From contig NC_135497.1 in the NCBI RefSeq assembly GCF_052857255.1, positions 182,938,204-183,002,203 on the forward strand: a stretch of 64,000 nucleotides of DNA, read 5' to 3'. Of this stretch, positions 1 to 11,776 are shown piece after piece. Source of the DNA: Amblyomma americanum. Lineage: Eukaryota > Arthropoda > Arachnida > Ixodida > Ixodidae. Made by a program: the position numbers and the translations under genes. Under the pieces are notes generated by a model. It was not told the origin of the DNA, ran no database searches, and saw nothing but the letters and a program-made list of their open reading frames with translations. Each line of letters begins with the position of its first letter. Within the stretch, counting starts at the first letter, position 1.

Positions 1-1826
1 AGGCCCAGAGGAGTGGCGGCTCGTAGTATTTTCCGATGTGTCGACGTTTGTGAGCCGCTGGGACCAGCAGCAACGCGTCTGGCGACTCGTTGGCACAAGG
101 TGAGACCCAATTTCTTTTGTCCACGAACACCTTGCAGCACCGAGTGCTAAATTAAGAAACGGATGGACATGCAGAAACAAAAACACAAAACCTGCGAGTA
201 AATTGCGACCAAAGAAAGTTTGTGAATGTTCCTGGCCTCAGTTTCATTTCCGCTTAATAAGGACCACTTATACATACATCTTCAATTATTCTGGTTCAAT
301 GCAAATGGACAAGGCTGCAGTTATTTGAACAGACATTACAGCAAGCATACTTTTTATTCCCCGTCAAATTCCACATGTCCTCTACCTATCCCTTTCGTTC
401 GTTTCACCTTTTGTGAGAAGCATGCTAGGTTCACGTTCCTCACGGTCGATCTCTCCGCTCTTCCTGCTTTAAAGCTTGGAGACTTTACTGTCAGGCAGTG
501 TACTTTTCTCTTTTTTTTCAGATATGACACTGAATACATACATCTGGTGACAGCGAGTGGTCGGTGCTCTGTCAGCGTCTGGGGAGTCATGACAAGTAAT
601 GGCCTCGGCCCTCTGCATCACATCGAAGGAAATTTGAACTCTGAAAAATACCTAGACATCATACAGCATGTTCTGCTGCCCTTTATTTTAGACGGGCTTT
701 TTCCTGACGGCATGTTTCTCTTTCAACAGGACCGCAGTCCCATTCACATGGCCAGATGCGTTCTCGACTTGAACTGAATATTTGTGTTGTAAAGCGCCTT
801 TATGGATCTGTACGCTTTCACCGGACAGAAATTATAATGCGGTAACAAGGGGGAAAAGGAAATAGCGAAGATAAATCACTTGCAAATAGACAATATTTCA
901 ACCAAATTGCTTCAATGGATAGAACCTTTCCAGAACAAAAATATTGTGAGGAGGCGCCATTCCGGTGCCCAGAAAAAGGCGTATTTATGATTTATGAGGA
1001 AGAATGTTATTAATGCAATATGAATGTGGTATTGTTAGAAAGGAGCCTGGAGTAACCCAAACGCAAGGTTCTTTCAACCACGCTGATCCTTCAAACTGCA
1101 TATGCCGCGTGAGAGTTCTTTTTTGGCACCATTTCACCATCATTCCTTTTTCCTTCTTAATGCTTGCCTTCATTGCTATATATCTGCTTTTTGGTAGCAT
1201 TTCAACAGATTACGCCACACAGCACATGAGCAGGGATAATAAAGGCTCTGAGCACATTTATAGACTCAAGAACCAAGTTTACCTTAACGCCGTAGTAGCG
1301 AGCAGAACGCGTTTTATGACCATGGTAGTTCTGAGGCATCCACTAAAAATCACCCTAGTCATGATTATAAACACGAAGGTGAGCGCAGAATTAGACTAAT
1401 GGCGCTTGTGAAATAAAAAAAGCAAAACGTCGGCTGAAAGCTCTGTTCATATATACATACATAGATGAGGACAGTAACATCTTTCTTACAAAAAAAAAAA
1501 ATATCCGCTGAGCGGCTTTTTCGTTCTTTTGTATTTATTTTATCCAGGAGAGTGATCGACGCGCTTCAGGAACTAGGCGTGCAGCTGGTTTCATGGCCTC
1601 CCAAGCGTGCTGACTTCAATTTAATCGAGCAAATATGGGGAATGATGAAGAGGAACCTGGCGAAGCGCACATTTCAGCACCAGTCCAGGCAGAACTCTGG
1701 GCAGCGATGAGCGAAGAATGGGAGAGGCTGAGAGGACTGCCAGATCTCGTGCCCCGTTTGTATGCCTCCATACCGAAGCGTATTGAAGACGCAGTCCATG
1801 CGAATCGTGCCTTGACACGCAACTAA
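1..1826 (+). pseudogene. Tc1/mariner-type (DD34E) transposase, three exons, 5' end outside window
   Basis: The DDE catalytic core of a Tc1-like cut-and-paste transposase. Exon 1 (1-99) has the first catalytic Asp in VVFSDVSTF (codon 35-37) and ends at an AAG|GTGAG donor. Exon 2 (522-755) follows a CTCTTTTTTTTCAG acceptor, restores the Arg codon across a phase-2 intron, and carries VWGVMTSNGLGP and the second Asp in QQDRSPIH (730-732). Exon 3 (1548-1826) follows TTTATTTTATCCAG and has SWPPKRADFN with the Glu in LIEQIW (1627-1629). Splicing as described leaves exactly 34 residues between the second Asp and the Glu, the Tc1 spacing, which supports the exon limits. Two defects: intron 2 begins ATGCGT where GTGCGT would be a normal donor, and a frameshift near 1675-1690 precedes the ELWAAM..EEW tail. 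Family elements are normally intronless, so this is an aged or formerly host-adopted copy. Confidence 0.8.
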
Positions 1827-1944
1827 GCCACGGAAGAAGCGTGGTAGCAGATCAGTCCGCAAAAGGAACGCGGAGATATTGTGTCGTTAGTTCCAGGTGC
1901 TACCGCCATGCTTCCTGCAGTAAGGAAGCCTTTTTGTTTCGTGA

Positions 1945-1950
1945 AATAAA
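1945..1950 (+). terminator. Candidate poly(A) signal of the Tc1-like gene
   Basis: AATAAA lies about 120 bases after the TAA that ends exon 3, a typical distance for a eukaryotic 3' UTR. Position is the only support. Confidence 0.35.
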
Positions 1951-2604
1951 CCTCCATAACAAGTTTTCGACCACCACTGTCACGTGACTTAAGTATTTAC
2001 TATAAACAAAACCTGTGTGGCCTGAGGAAACCAACAACTCTGCCTGGACGTGACCAAGCCTGGAAAACATTCAGGTATCATCAAGAGCAGAACACACTGC
2101 TTCGGTTCCGCTTACGAAAGACGCACACACAAGTCATAACAGTACAGAGATATTGCCTTATTTTCCTCAGGGAATAAAAAAACTTTCACTAAAAAAACAT
2201 TCACGACAGAAAAAAACGGAGCCTTGGTATAGTGCATTGAGTTTTCGAGATGCGTTCCTCTTCTTAGTTTGCCGACACTCGAAATGTTCAGAAAAGAAAA
2301 TCACGGGTGAGCTTTTCTAGCAAAGAGCGTGGCTTCACGGCCCAACCCGGAAGGAGCGTTGAGCGAGCTAAGCTTGCGCAGCGCACTCCTTCAGATCCAC
2401 AGCGCTCGAAAGGCGCGTACTGGCACCCCGCGCATGCTACCCACTTACTTTTTATCATCCAAAGAAGGAGGGCGAGGGCGCAGCCTTACGTCAGCCAGTT
2501 TACACTCGCAACCGGAGCGCAAGGGCCAGCGGTCGCAGCGCCGCCGCTCGGCAGCCAGCTCGCTCCGCCGGCCGTCACGGCTGATCGGTTACTTTTGACA
2601 AAGA
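1951..2604. other. No gene seen; GC-rich patch at about 2310-2590
   Basis: The first part is AT-rich and featureless. The 2310-2590 part is CpG-rich with several short open frames and no recognisable domain. It could be a promoter-like CpG patch, but no transcript structure supports that. Confidence 0.3.
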
Positions 2605-3215
2605 CGGTACTCATCGATGATAATATCAGCCATAATAATTCATAGAAATATTGAGCTCATTTAAAATATTTGGTGTCGCCTTCATGGAACAGATGCCATG
2701 GGATGCCCAAGTCATTCATATTTTACAGAAGTTGTCATGACTCGTTAGCTTTACTAATATAAACAAACATATCTTCCCTACCAAGGTTAAAACTCTGTTA
2801 CACCACACATTGATCTACTCGCACATCAAATATTGTCACTTTGCCAGGGGAACGACAACCCTAAGTAACACGCATAAAATATAGGGACTGCAGAAAAAAA
2901 ATGCTAAGAAATATTTCCGATGCTCCTTATGACCATTTGTCTCTTCCGCTCTTTCAAAAACATAAGATAATGGCCATATATGATATGTACGCTTACCACT
3001 TAGCTAATTAAAAGAATGTAGTTTTTGAACGAACTGGCTTCCTTACAGAGAAAAGTTAAGCATTATCCCAACCGAAACCCTCATATATGGAACAAAGAGT
3101 TATGCTGCACAAATTATGGCAAACAGATGATATGGGATCACATTCCAAACTTGTTGAATTTACTAAATAAACATGGCTTTCAACTGCAGCAAGCAATGGA
3201 AGCTGATATCTGATT
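2605..3215 (+). pseudogene. LINE reverse transcriptase C-terminal fragment, copy 1
   Basis: Conceptual translation gives the region just after the RT palm of a non-LTR retrotransposon: an ILGV..TEQMSWDAQV-like segment, a LLHH..IYSHIKYCH-like thumb segment, and a terminal NPHIWNKEL..TNYGKQM segment ending at a stop near 3213. Stops and frameshifts interrupt it. The same DNA recurs at 26700-27126 in the same orientation with only scattered differences, so both are copies of one family. The endonuclease and the catalytic YADD are missing here (5' truncation). The clade looks CR1/Jockey-like, but that is tentative. Confidence 0.65.
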
Positions 3216-4180
3216 ATCTTTATCAATGGCTGAACTTGTTTCCTGATATTTTCTAGCTTTGTTCTAGAAGGAAATGTTTTCGTTCGTTTTATTTGCTGTG
3301 ATTGTGATTCTTCATTCATTCCTCTTCATGTAAAACCTGCATTTTGTAATCTAAAAAGTGGCAAATGTATTGTTGCATTTCCTTATTTTCAGAGTGCAAA
3401 AGTTAGACATGTGTTCAAAGCTTTGAACTTTCAGTTTGTCTCACTGTTTTGCGGCTAGTGGGAACAAAATGGGTCCTTTTTTGTTTGCTTGTCTTTTTTT
3501 TCTTGCATAAATGGTGACCTCACTTTTTTTGAAGAACCAAATTTCTGCGCATGTTTCGTGCAAATGTCATCACTTTTGTTTGTGAATCTTGAGCTCACAA
3601 TCCATAACTATAATGTATCGTCGAGTGCATTTTTATTTTCTGCACATGCTACACTGTTCTGCTGATGCCTCTTTCTCACTTTTTTGTTATTGCTGAGGAG
3701 GGGGTGGGGAGCCACGTCAATATAAGTGCCCAGATTTGTTCCCTACCTCCCCCATCACTATGATGGAAAGTAAAGGTATCACTATTACATTACAAATGGC
3801 CGTTATCACTGCATATGATGAACAGTGCACCAGTTTCGATGGAAAAGGTGTATCCCTAAGTGTATGGCACTTAATGCAAGTCACAGTGCTCGCAATGAAT
3901 GTAGCATCAGTAAGAAGTCCTCATAGATATATAGAGACGTGTAAACATCACAGTTACATCAGTTAGGAGGTATGCGTGTAGAGGTTTTCACTGAACAGCA
4001 GAACATGGAGCACAGTCATGCCGAGCAGTACAAAACATGCAGCTTGTTACAATGCAGGCAATACTGCATAAAAAGTCCCGTTGCAGCAGCTCCACGGTTA
4101 GGACATTAACAGTACAGCATCTTACAGAAGTAAAACAGTAACATCAGAAAAAAGCAGATACAGACTTACTAGATGTCATA
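3216..4180. other. No gene seen; first part is probably LINE 3' tail
   Basis: AT-rich DNA follows the LINE stop. The first few hundred bases may be its 3' UTR. Nothing else is supported. Confidence 0.3.
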
Positions 4181-4182
4181 CA

Positions 4183-4480
4183 TCTGCATCTTGCAAAATT
4201 TAAAAAGGCACCATTACAAATATGCAAAAACAACCTGACTAGAGAATATCATATGCCTTGTGCGTCACACACTGACTAAAGAATATCACACACCTTCTGT
4301 GTCTTGATAAGGTTAAGAGGCACGATTGAAAAAATACACGCAGGCCGACAAGAAATTATCACAGACCTTCTGCGTCTTGAAAAAGGCAAAAAAGCACCAT
4401 AAGAAAAAACCACACCTTCTGCGTCTTGCAGAAGGCTGTAAAAAAAGTGTGCCAGCAAACGAGATTGAAAAACAATTAAA
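4183..4480. repeat. Degenerate minisatellite with a CTTCTGCGTCTTG core
   Basis: Four diverged copies of a 50-90 base unit share a CCTTCTGCGTCTTG-type core followed by an A-rich, GCACCA-containing stretch (cores near 4187, 4291, 4364 and 4413). The last core also forms an 8-bp hairpin, CCTTCTGC / GCAGAAGG. Confidence 0.5.
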
Positions 4481-4789
4481 AAACTTATGTTGATGGCAGC
4501 TGTAGCTGGTTTTGCAGCAGCACCACCATGAAAGAGATTCGGCCAGTACAAGCTGCTCGTGCAGGTGCACCTATTCCCTTCTCGCGTCCCCCACTGCTGT
4601 TGCAAGGTCTGACATAGTGGCTGATAGCCGCCTTCCTTCTGCAGCAGCCTCGTTCAGGTGCTGCACATACAATAAAGTTCTAGAGCAAACTTTTGCTCCA
4701 AATACACTCAAAGCTCATTTCACTTTCATGTTATAGATGACCAACTGAAATATTTTGGGCCACATCCCACAAGAGACGGTCATAGTGAG

Positions 4790-5908
4790 GATAAGCATAG
4801 GATTGGAACGGTGGACGTAGCAACATTACGTTGCATGCAGCAGCTTCTGTTGCACAAAAAGTGGCGCATCCTGTCAGCCCATACCTCCAGGAGGCGTGCC
4901 AGAAAATTCGGCATCCTGCCTGCTGCGTGCCTAGCGAGATCTGCTGTGTGCCTTGTCTCCCTAAGCAACTTGTCCACCTCCTCGTCCAGCTACATCCTCC
5001 ACTGCAATGGACGGCCTGGAACTGCCGAAGCGGGTGGTGCAGTGGGCTGCTGCTGGCGGGTGCCTGTTGGAGGGGAAATAGACTGAATGTACACTTGTCA
5101 TACGACACAGCACGATGTGTAATAAGCAAACTGTTTCCTGCAACGTCTGAGTGGAGTAGCAGTACATAAAACCAGTTGCACTCAGTGATATGACAAATGC
5201 AGCATTGTTTCAGTGAACTTAATGAGCACGTGAGCCTTGTCACAGCTCCTGCTGTAAGAGTGAAAAAGCTTGCACAACGTATCAATATGCCGGATCTGAA
5301 GGAAACTATCGCGGACATTGTAAAACAACTATGACTGTATGGCGCTCCTGCAAATGGTATTTATCAGAAGCACCTTGAAAGAGGGTAACGTGCAGCCTGC
5401 ATACTGGCAGGTCAACTGACTGGCTGTGTCAGCACGCTGCCGATGCTGCTGCTGCTCCTCCACCAGCAGTTCAGAAGATGTCTCCCCCGTCTCCTCCTGC
5501 CAGGACGTTTCATCGGCGTCACCTACATGAAATCATTACACAAACACAACTGCATAGTAAACAATTTCAGCAAAGTGTGAAATGTGTACGACTAAAATGT
5601 GTTTAGTCCGTACTGTGGCTGGAGGCATAAATGCACTACCAGAAAATTAAGGCAAAGAAGCTGAGGCTGCATTTGCAATCTCCAGTTTACGCACTACTAC
5701 ATCTTCCAACATTAGCAAAAATGCAGATGACGTCATCAGCAGTGTACACAAGCTATAAGGCATACACATAAAATGATTTGAAATGCAGGTCACCTACCAG
5801 CTGCAGACTGGCCTCCCTCTGCAAGCTGTTTATCCCCGGCTCGCTGCCCACTGAAACTGACGGAAAGAGAGGTGTGCTGGGGGGGGGGTGAGGTGTGCTG
5901 GGCTGCTC
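4790..5908 (-). pseudogene. Three downstream exons of a decayed Myb/SANT-like (PIF/Harbinger accessory) gene
   Basis: Three minus-strand exons join in one frame. Exon 5908-5798 follows a GCCTTCTTGCAG acceptor and ends CTG|GTAGGT. Exon 5522-5421 follows TTTCATGTAG and encodes an acidic, Gln-rich stretch with DADETSWQEETGE and LLVEEQQQHRQR. Exon 5063 to about 4790 follows CTCCAACAG and encodes a helical DEEVDKLLRETRHTADLARH segment. The first junction restores a Gly codon in phase 1, and phase 1 also fits the second junction if GTCAGT is the donor. A Ser/Pro/acidic linker followed by a helical C-terminus is the usual plan of Harbinger-associated Myb proteins; the DNA-binding exon lies upstream at 7690-8120. 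An in-frame TAG at 4990-4992 suggests a dead gene. The exon chain is an inference. Confidence 0.45.
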
Positions 5909-7370
<1,462 letters not shown>

Positions 7371-7372
7371 TC

Positions 7373-7664
7373 TGCGTTGCAGTTTTCTTATCGCAGGCAC
7401 CCGAAATTGCGAGCTAGGCTGCCTCAATTCGCGCGCCTTGCGAGTTTGGTCTAAAGGATGCAGTCAAAAAAAATAAATTTCATGAGCAGTGTGGTGCGCT
7501 GCATGAAATTCTGGCATGTATGGGTTAACGTGTAAGGGCACCGAACTGCTCAAAACATTAATTTTGTTGGATCAGCGGTTCTCGCACCAAACTCGCAAGG
7601 CGTGCGAGCTGCGACAGCTTAGCGCGTTATTTCGGATTCCCGCGATAAGAAAACAGCAACGCGC
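7373..7664. mobile_element. Small inverted-repeat (MITE-like) element
   Basis: Imperfect terminal arms of about 78 bases (7373-7450 and 7586-7664) are reverse complements, sharing GTTTTCTTATCGC and GCCTTGCGAGTTTGGT. A 9-bp hairpin (7476-7484 / 7502-7510) sits between them. There is no coding capacity. The right arm is read through by the Myb/SANT frame, so that frame's C-terminal part is probably not original protein. Confidence 0.6.
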
Positions 7665-7689
7665 TGCCAGAGCAGCCATCAAAACGCAG

Positions 7690-8120
7690 AAAAACGCCCC
7701 CGTAACGGGTGTGCCTATAACAGTGCTGTCTGCGCGGCGATAGGGCACAGGCGAAAAAGCAAAACGAGGCTGCGCACCAGCTATCTCTTGCGTGAACCTG
7801 CAGAGAGCATTATCTTGCAGTCGTTGACTATCGTTCCGCGGCACTGGCGCCAGCCCAAGATACTGTTTTCGTATTCGTGTGAAGTCTTGTGGGCTCATGT
7901 ATACATGCCACGAATGGCGCCAATGTTCAGCCGACTTGACTGTCAGGCCTCCTGTATTTAAGGCGGCGGCAATCTCCTCCTAAAGCTCCCGCCTGCGAGC
8001 CGCCGTGTACTCAGGCGAGAGCTCTGACGAGGCCCGTGCCAAGGGCGGATGCTCTTCGAGCAATTCGATGAGCGTCCGCTCTTGGGCGACGGATATCACG
8101 TGACCTCTTTGGTGGTGTCG
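7690..8120 (-). pseudogene. Myb/SANT-like DNA-binding exon (PIF/Harbinger accessory protein type), amber-interrupted
   Basis: The minus strand reads a trihelical Myb/SANT-like domain: ERTLIELLEEHPPLARA, then SPEYTAARRREL, EEIAAALNTGG and VKSAEHWRHSWHVY, with the spaced hydrophobic and Trp positions of that fold. In PIF/Harbinger transposons such a second protein binds the subterminal DNA and helps recruit the transposase to the nucleus; tick genomes also hold many stand-alone copies. A TAG at 7980-7982 falls between RREL and EEIA, inside the domain, so the copy is probably dead. The matching linker and helical exons lie downstream on the same strand beyond the (AC)n tract. The start codon is not clear. 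Confidence 0.6.
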
Positions 8121-8689
8121 GCATTTCAAATGATAACGGTATTTCACCACGATTTTCTGGGCGATTTCTTGGTATCGGCCAAGGAAATTAATTCTTTAGA
8201 GAGGGAATAAATATTCGGGAATCTACAACAGTGTTCATTCACTTGCATATACGTGCGCTGCATTAAAACAACTTGCAGTAGAGTTACGAAAAAGCAAGGA
8301 CGAGCGAAATGGTTTAAACTGTGCACCTGACCGTTTTCTTCGCCCTCGTTCTTTCCCACAGCCGTATGCGTTCAGTTTTGTCATCGATAGTGAGCGACCA
8401 CCGACAGCAAACTTACCTCAAGAAGTCGTCGTCATCGACTTTCGTGCCAAGAGCTCCTTGCGAGCTGATTCCTGCGCACCTACGGCCCTCAATACATTCA
8501 ATCAGATTTTTCTATGCTTAAGACATCGGCACAATAGTTTGGTTTTAGTCGACACGTGAAAAAGCAGGAACTTGCCGTGGAATCAGCTGTTTTTTTGCAA
8601 GTTCCCATGCTATCGCTTTACCACTACCAGCGCGGCCTCATGGCAACAAAACCTACCCTAAAGCAAATTTGATTGCAAATTTCAGAGCG
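8121..8689. other. No gene seen
   Basis: Short open frames only, with no domain signal or repeat structure that I can support. Confidence 0.3.
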
Positions 8690-9130
8690 CCTCTCATTTT
8701 CCTTCCTGTTCTTAAGTTTGCAACACACTTTGTTAGATAAATATAACGTTATTTTTTAAATTGATTGCGTTGCTGTTTTTTTCTTTTTTAAGCTGAAGTG
8801 TTCACGCCGCTGTCAGCACATCTTCTCCGCAACAAAAGTTCTTGCAAGAGCGAATTTAATTTCAAAACTGAGAACGCTTATAGCTTTGATTAGTATTTTT
8901 GACTTCGTGAGTTCGAAACAGTTTTCTGACAAAATAGAGCATTGCTAATTTTATATCTGACAGCTTCACAACAATACGTTAGCATATGGCCACTTGTACA
9001 AATCAATGCTTCCGGTGCGGAGCCTTGCTGGTGTCTGGCTGATTCCACGATCCGTAAAAAGTGCTGTCAAGGAATGTTTCGTAATTTTGACGTCACGCTT
9101 ACAAACTTGCGGTATGTAATATGGCCCCAG
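8690..9130 (-). mobile_element. Non-autonomous Harbinger-type element, terminal segment
   Basis: Ends at 9113-9127 in the reverse complement of a CTGGGGCCATATTACATA terminus, one of several GGGGCC..ATTAC ends in this window. Internally it resembles 9660-9830 (a shared AAAATA.AGCATT.CTAATTTTAT block, then a GCTTCCGGTGCGGAGC-like block and GGCTGATTCCAC), so both come from one non-coding family. I do not see the other end clearly. Confidence 0.45.
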
Positions 9131-9457
9131 AAAACTGGAAATTGATTTTTGGGGAAACGAAATTGGTTTTGGAAATTGGAAACTGGAAATTGGTTTTGGG
9201 GGAAAGGAAATGGCGCAGTATGTGTCTCACTTATCGGCGGAAGCCTGAACCGCGCCGGAAGGGATGGGATAAAGGAGGTACTAAGAGAAGAAAGGAAGAA
9301 AGCGGTGCCGTAGTGGAGGGGTCCGGAATAATTTCGATTACCTGGGAATCTTTGACATGCAGTGACATCGCACAGTATACGGGCGCGCCTAAGCGCTTCG
9401 CATCAATCGAAACGCGGCCTCCGCGGCCGGGTTCGAATCCGGGTACTCCGGATATGG
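9128..9457 (-). mobile_element. Tick tRNA-derived SINE (Ruka-like), copy in duplication unit 1
   Basis: On the minus strand it begins with a partial tRNA-like head (GGATTCGAACCCGGCC is the B-box), followed by the body shared by all copies here (GATGTCACTGCA, then CCACTACGGCACCGC, then the pyrimidine-rich CTTCTTTCCTTC stretch) and an A/T-rich CCAATT end. The A-box part of the head is missing. Confidence 0.75.
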
Positions 9458-9960
9458 CCTAGCTGTTTTTATTTTCCTGTCTGTCATGTTCACGATGAAT
9501 GATTCTGTGCATGAATTGATAAGGCTGAATCCTTCAAATTGGGCAGCAGCTCACGCCACCTAGCCAACGCTTTTCCGCTGTCAGCGCATACCCGCACGGT
9601 AGCAGGAAGTGATTTAACAGCCAACTTGAATGCAAAACTGAGGGTAATTCTGATTTTGCTTGGTGTAGTTGAGTTCTAAATACAGTTTCTAAGCAAAATA
9701 AAGCATCATTAATTTTATTCACTGCGTCTTTACAGCAAAACTAGCCTACGGTTCCTTGTCGTGTAAAAAAAAATGCTACCGGCGCGGAGCTACCGCGGAG
9801 TTGCTGCTAATTGGCTGATTCCACCGTCAGAGTCTCGTGTTGCCCTTTTACCGCGACAGCGTTAAGGAGCTCGTGTCGCAGAAAAGCCGGTGTCGTCGGC
9901 GGCGTTAGCCGTGAGCGGAAAATGACCCATCTCCGTGGACACCTGAACCGCGCGGTTCGG

Positions 9961-10003
9961 ATGGATGGATGGATGGATGGATGGATGGATGGATGGATGG
10001 ATG
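9961..10003. repeat. (ATGG)n tetranucleotide at the duplication junction
   Basis: About 10.75 perfect ATGG units sit exactly between the two 841-bp copies and replace the right half of a palindrome that is intact in the second copy. Confidence 0.95.
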
Positions 10004-10016
10004 CGTAATATGGCCC

Positions 10017-10298
10017 CAGAAAACTGGAAATTGGTTTTGGGGGAAAGGAAATGGCGCAGTATGTGTCTCACTTATCGGCGGAAGCCTGAACCGCGCCGGA
10101 AGGGATGGGATAAAGGAGGTACTAAGAGAAGAAAGGAAGAAAGCGGTGCCGTAGTGGAGGGGTCCGGAATAATTTCGATTACCTGGGAATCTTTGACATG
10201 CAGTGACATCGCACAGTATACGGGCGCGCCTAAGCGCTTCGCATCAATCGAAACGCGGCCTCCGCGGCCGGGTTCGAATCCGGGTACTCCGGATATGG
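10017..10298 (-). mobile_element. Ruka-like SINE, copy in duplication unit 2
   Basis: Same head-truncated SINE as in unit 1, duplicated with its flanks rather than inserted a second time, since the flanking bases match at the same offset. Confidence 0.75.
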
Positions 10299-10768
10299 CC
10301 TAGCTGTTTTTATTTTCCTGGCTGTCATGTTCACGATGAATGATTCTGTGCATGAATTGATAAGGCTGAATCCTTCAAATTGGGCAGCAGCTCACGCCAC
10401 CTAGCCAACGCTTTTCCGCTGTCAGCGCATACCCGCACGGTAGCAGGAAGTGATTTAACAGCCAACTTGAATGCAAAACTGAGGGTAATTCTGATTTTGC
10501 TTGGTGTAGTTGAGTTCTAAATACAGTTTCTAAGCAAAATAAAGCATCATTAATTTTATTCACTGCGTCTTTACAGCAAAACTAGCCTACGGTTCCTTGT
10601 CGTGTAAAAAAAAATGCTACCGGCGCGGAGCTACCGCGGAGTTGCTGCTAATTGGCTGATTCCACCGTCAGAGTCTCGTGTTGCCCTTTTACCGCGACAG
10701 CGTTAAGGAGCTCGTGTCGCAGAAAAGCCGGTGTCGTCGGCGGCGTTAGCCGTGAGCGGAAAATGACC

Positions 10769-10814
10769 CATCTCCGTGGACACCTGAACCGCGCGGTTCG
10801 GGTGTCCACCGAGA
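10769..10814. repeat. 46-bp near-perfect palindrome
   Basis: ATCTCCGTGGACACC is mirrored by GGTGTCCACCGAGAT around a GAACCGCGCGGTTC centre. Only the left half survives in the first duplication copy (to 9960), where (ATGG)n takes over at the centre. Confidence 0.85.
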
Positions 10815-10929
10815 TATGCGAGACAGGCGTCCTTTCCTTAAATTGTCCAACGGGCCATGCGTCGCGTATACGGGCGATGGCGTTCCGTGCATCCCTTGAA
10901 TACGCTGCAAGACGCTGTCGCGTCTCACT

Positions 10930-11017
10930 CTTAAGGACGAAGCTTAAGCGTCCTCCAAATTTTTTATGTCACGCACTCAAAACTGAGAGCATTATTGAGA
11001 GCGCTCTGTAATTCGGC
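10930..11017 (-). mobile_element. Harbinger-type terminus
   Basis: Read on the minus strand it begins CTGGGGCCGAATTACAGAG and continues CGCTCTCAATAAT, closely matching the forward terminus at 23951. It is probably the right end of the non-autonomous element that includes the duplicated DNA. Confidence 0.5.
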
Positions 11018-11159
11018 CCCAGGTCATGTTAGAAGTCGAGATGGCAGTTTCCCTTTTGATTTTTTTGCTTGTATTCTTTAAATTGCTGCCGCCCAAAATT
11101 ATCGCCCAAATAGCGCTAACAGCTCTCGGCATTTTAAAAGGCTTTTCGTCATGCAGTTT

Positions 11160-11223
11160 AATAATAATAATTGGTTTTTGGGGAAAGGAAATGGCGTAGT
11201 ATCTGTCTCATATATCTTTGCAC
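11160..11223 (-). mobile_element. SINE 3' tail stub
   Basis: AATAATAATAATTGG and the following AAAGGAAATGG segment are the 3' end of the Ruka-like SINE. The rest is absent. Confidence 0.6.
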
Positions 11224-11570
11224 ACAGCACGATATTTGGTAGTGCAGCGTACGAAGGGCAAAAGGACGTCGGACTCATTAGAGACTAGCAGCGCACGCGT
11301 ACAAGGTGTTTCGTAGTTCGCATGTGTATTCTCTCATCCGTGTTCAATGCCTTCTTGTGCTTTGATGACCTCATGCAACCTTAGTAATCCCGCCCAGCAA
11401 CCTTTGTTAATAGTTGCAGACCTCGAGCACTAGAAAGGAGATTGTTCAGGCTAGTGGGTAATTCACACGAGGTTCCATAGCGCAAAAGCAGGGACTCGAC
11501 AAAACACGAGCGCATTAAACACATCCCCTTGATATTCTGTTTGGCTTATGAGTTTAAAATAGTGGGAGGT

Positions 11571-11772
11571 TAACGTCTCGAAGCGACTCGGACAATGAGG
11601 GACGTCGTAGTAAAGGGCTCAGGAAATTTCGACCACCTCGGGCTCTTTAACGTGCTCTGACATCGCACAGTACACGGGCACCTAGAATTCGACCGCCAAG
11701 GCCGGGACCGAACCCCATTCTTTCCGGTCAGCATCCAAGCGCAATAAACCACTCTGCCACCGCGGCGGCTTG
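11571..11772 (-). mobile_element. Diverged tRNA-derived SINE
   Basis: The minus strand starts with a tRNA-like head (CGGTGGCAGAGTGGTT as A-box, GGGTTCGGTCCCGGCC as B-box) and continues with the GATGTCAGAGCACGTTAAAG and GGTGGTCGAAATT blocks of the tick SINE body. It differs enough from the 9-kb copies to be another subfamily. Confidence 0.7.
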
Positions 11773-11776
11773 CCCT

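Larger units (their letters stand above)
9116..10801. repeat. 841-bp direct tandem duplication (copies 9116-9960 and 10004-10801)
   Basis: Almost identical copies lie at a constant 841-base offset from about 9180 onward; I noticed one base difference (T at about 9479, G in the second copy). Each copy holds a SINE on the minus strand followed by non-coding Harbinger-type DNA. The first copy has 48 extra bases near its start from reiteration of an AAACTGGAAATTGG unit. The two are separated by (ATGG)n. Confidence 0.93.
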
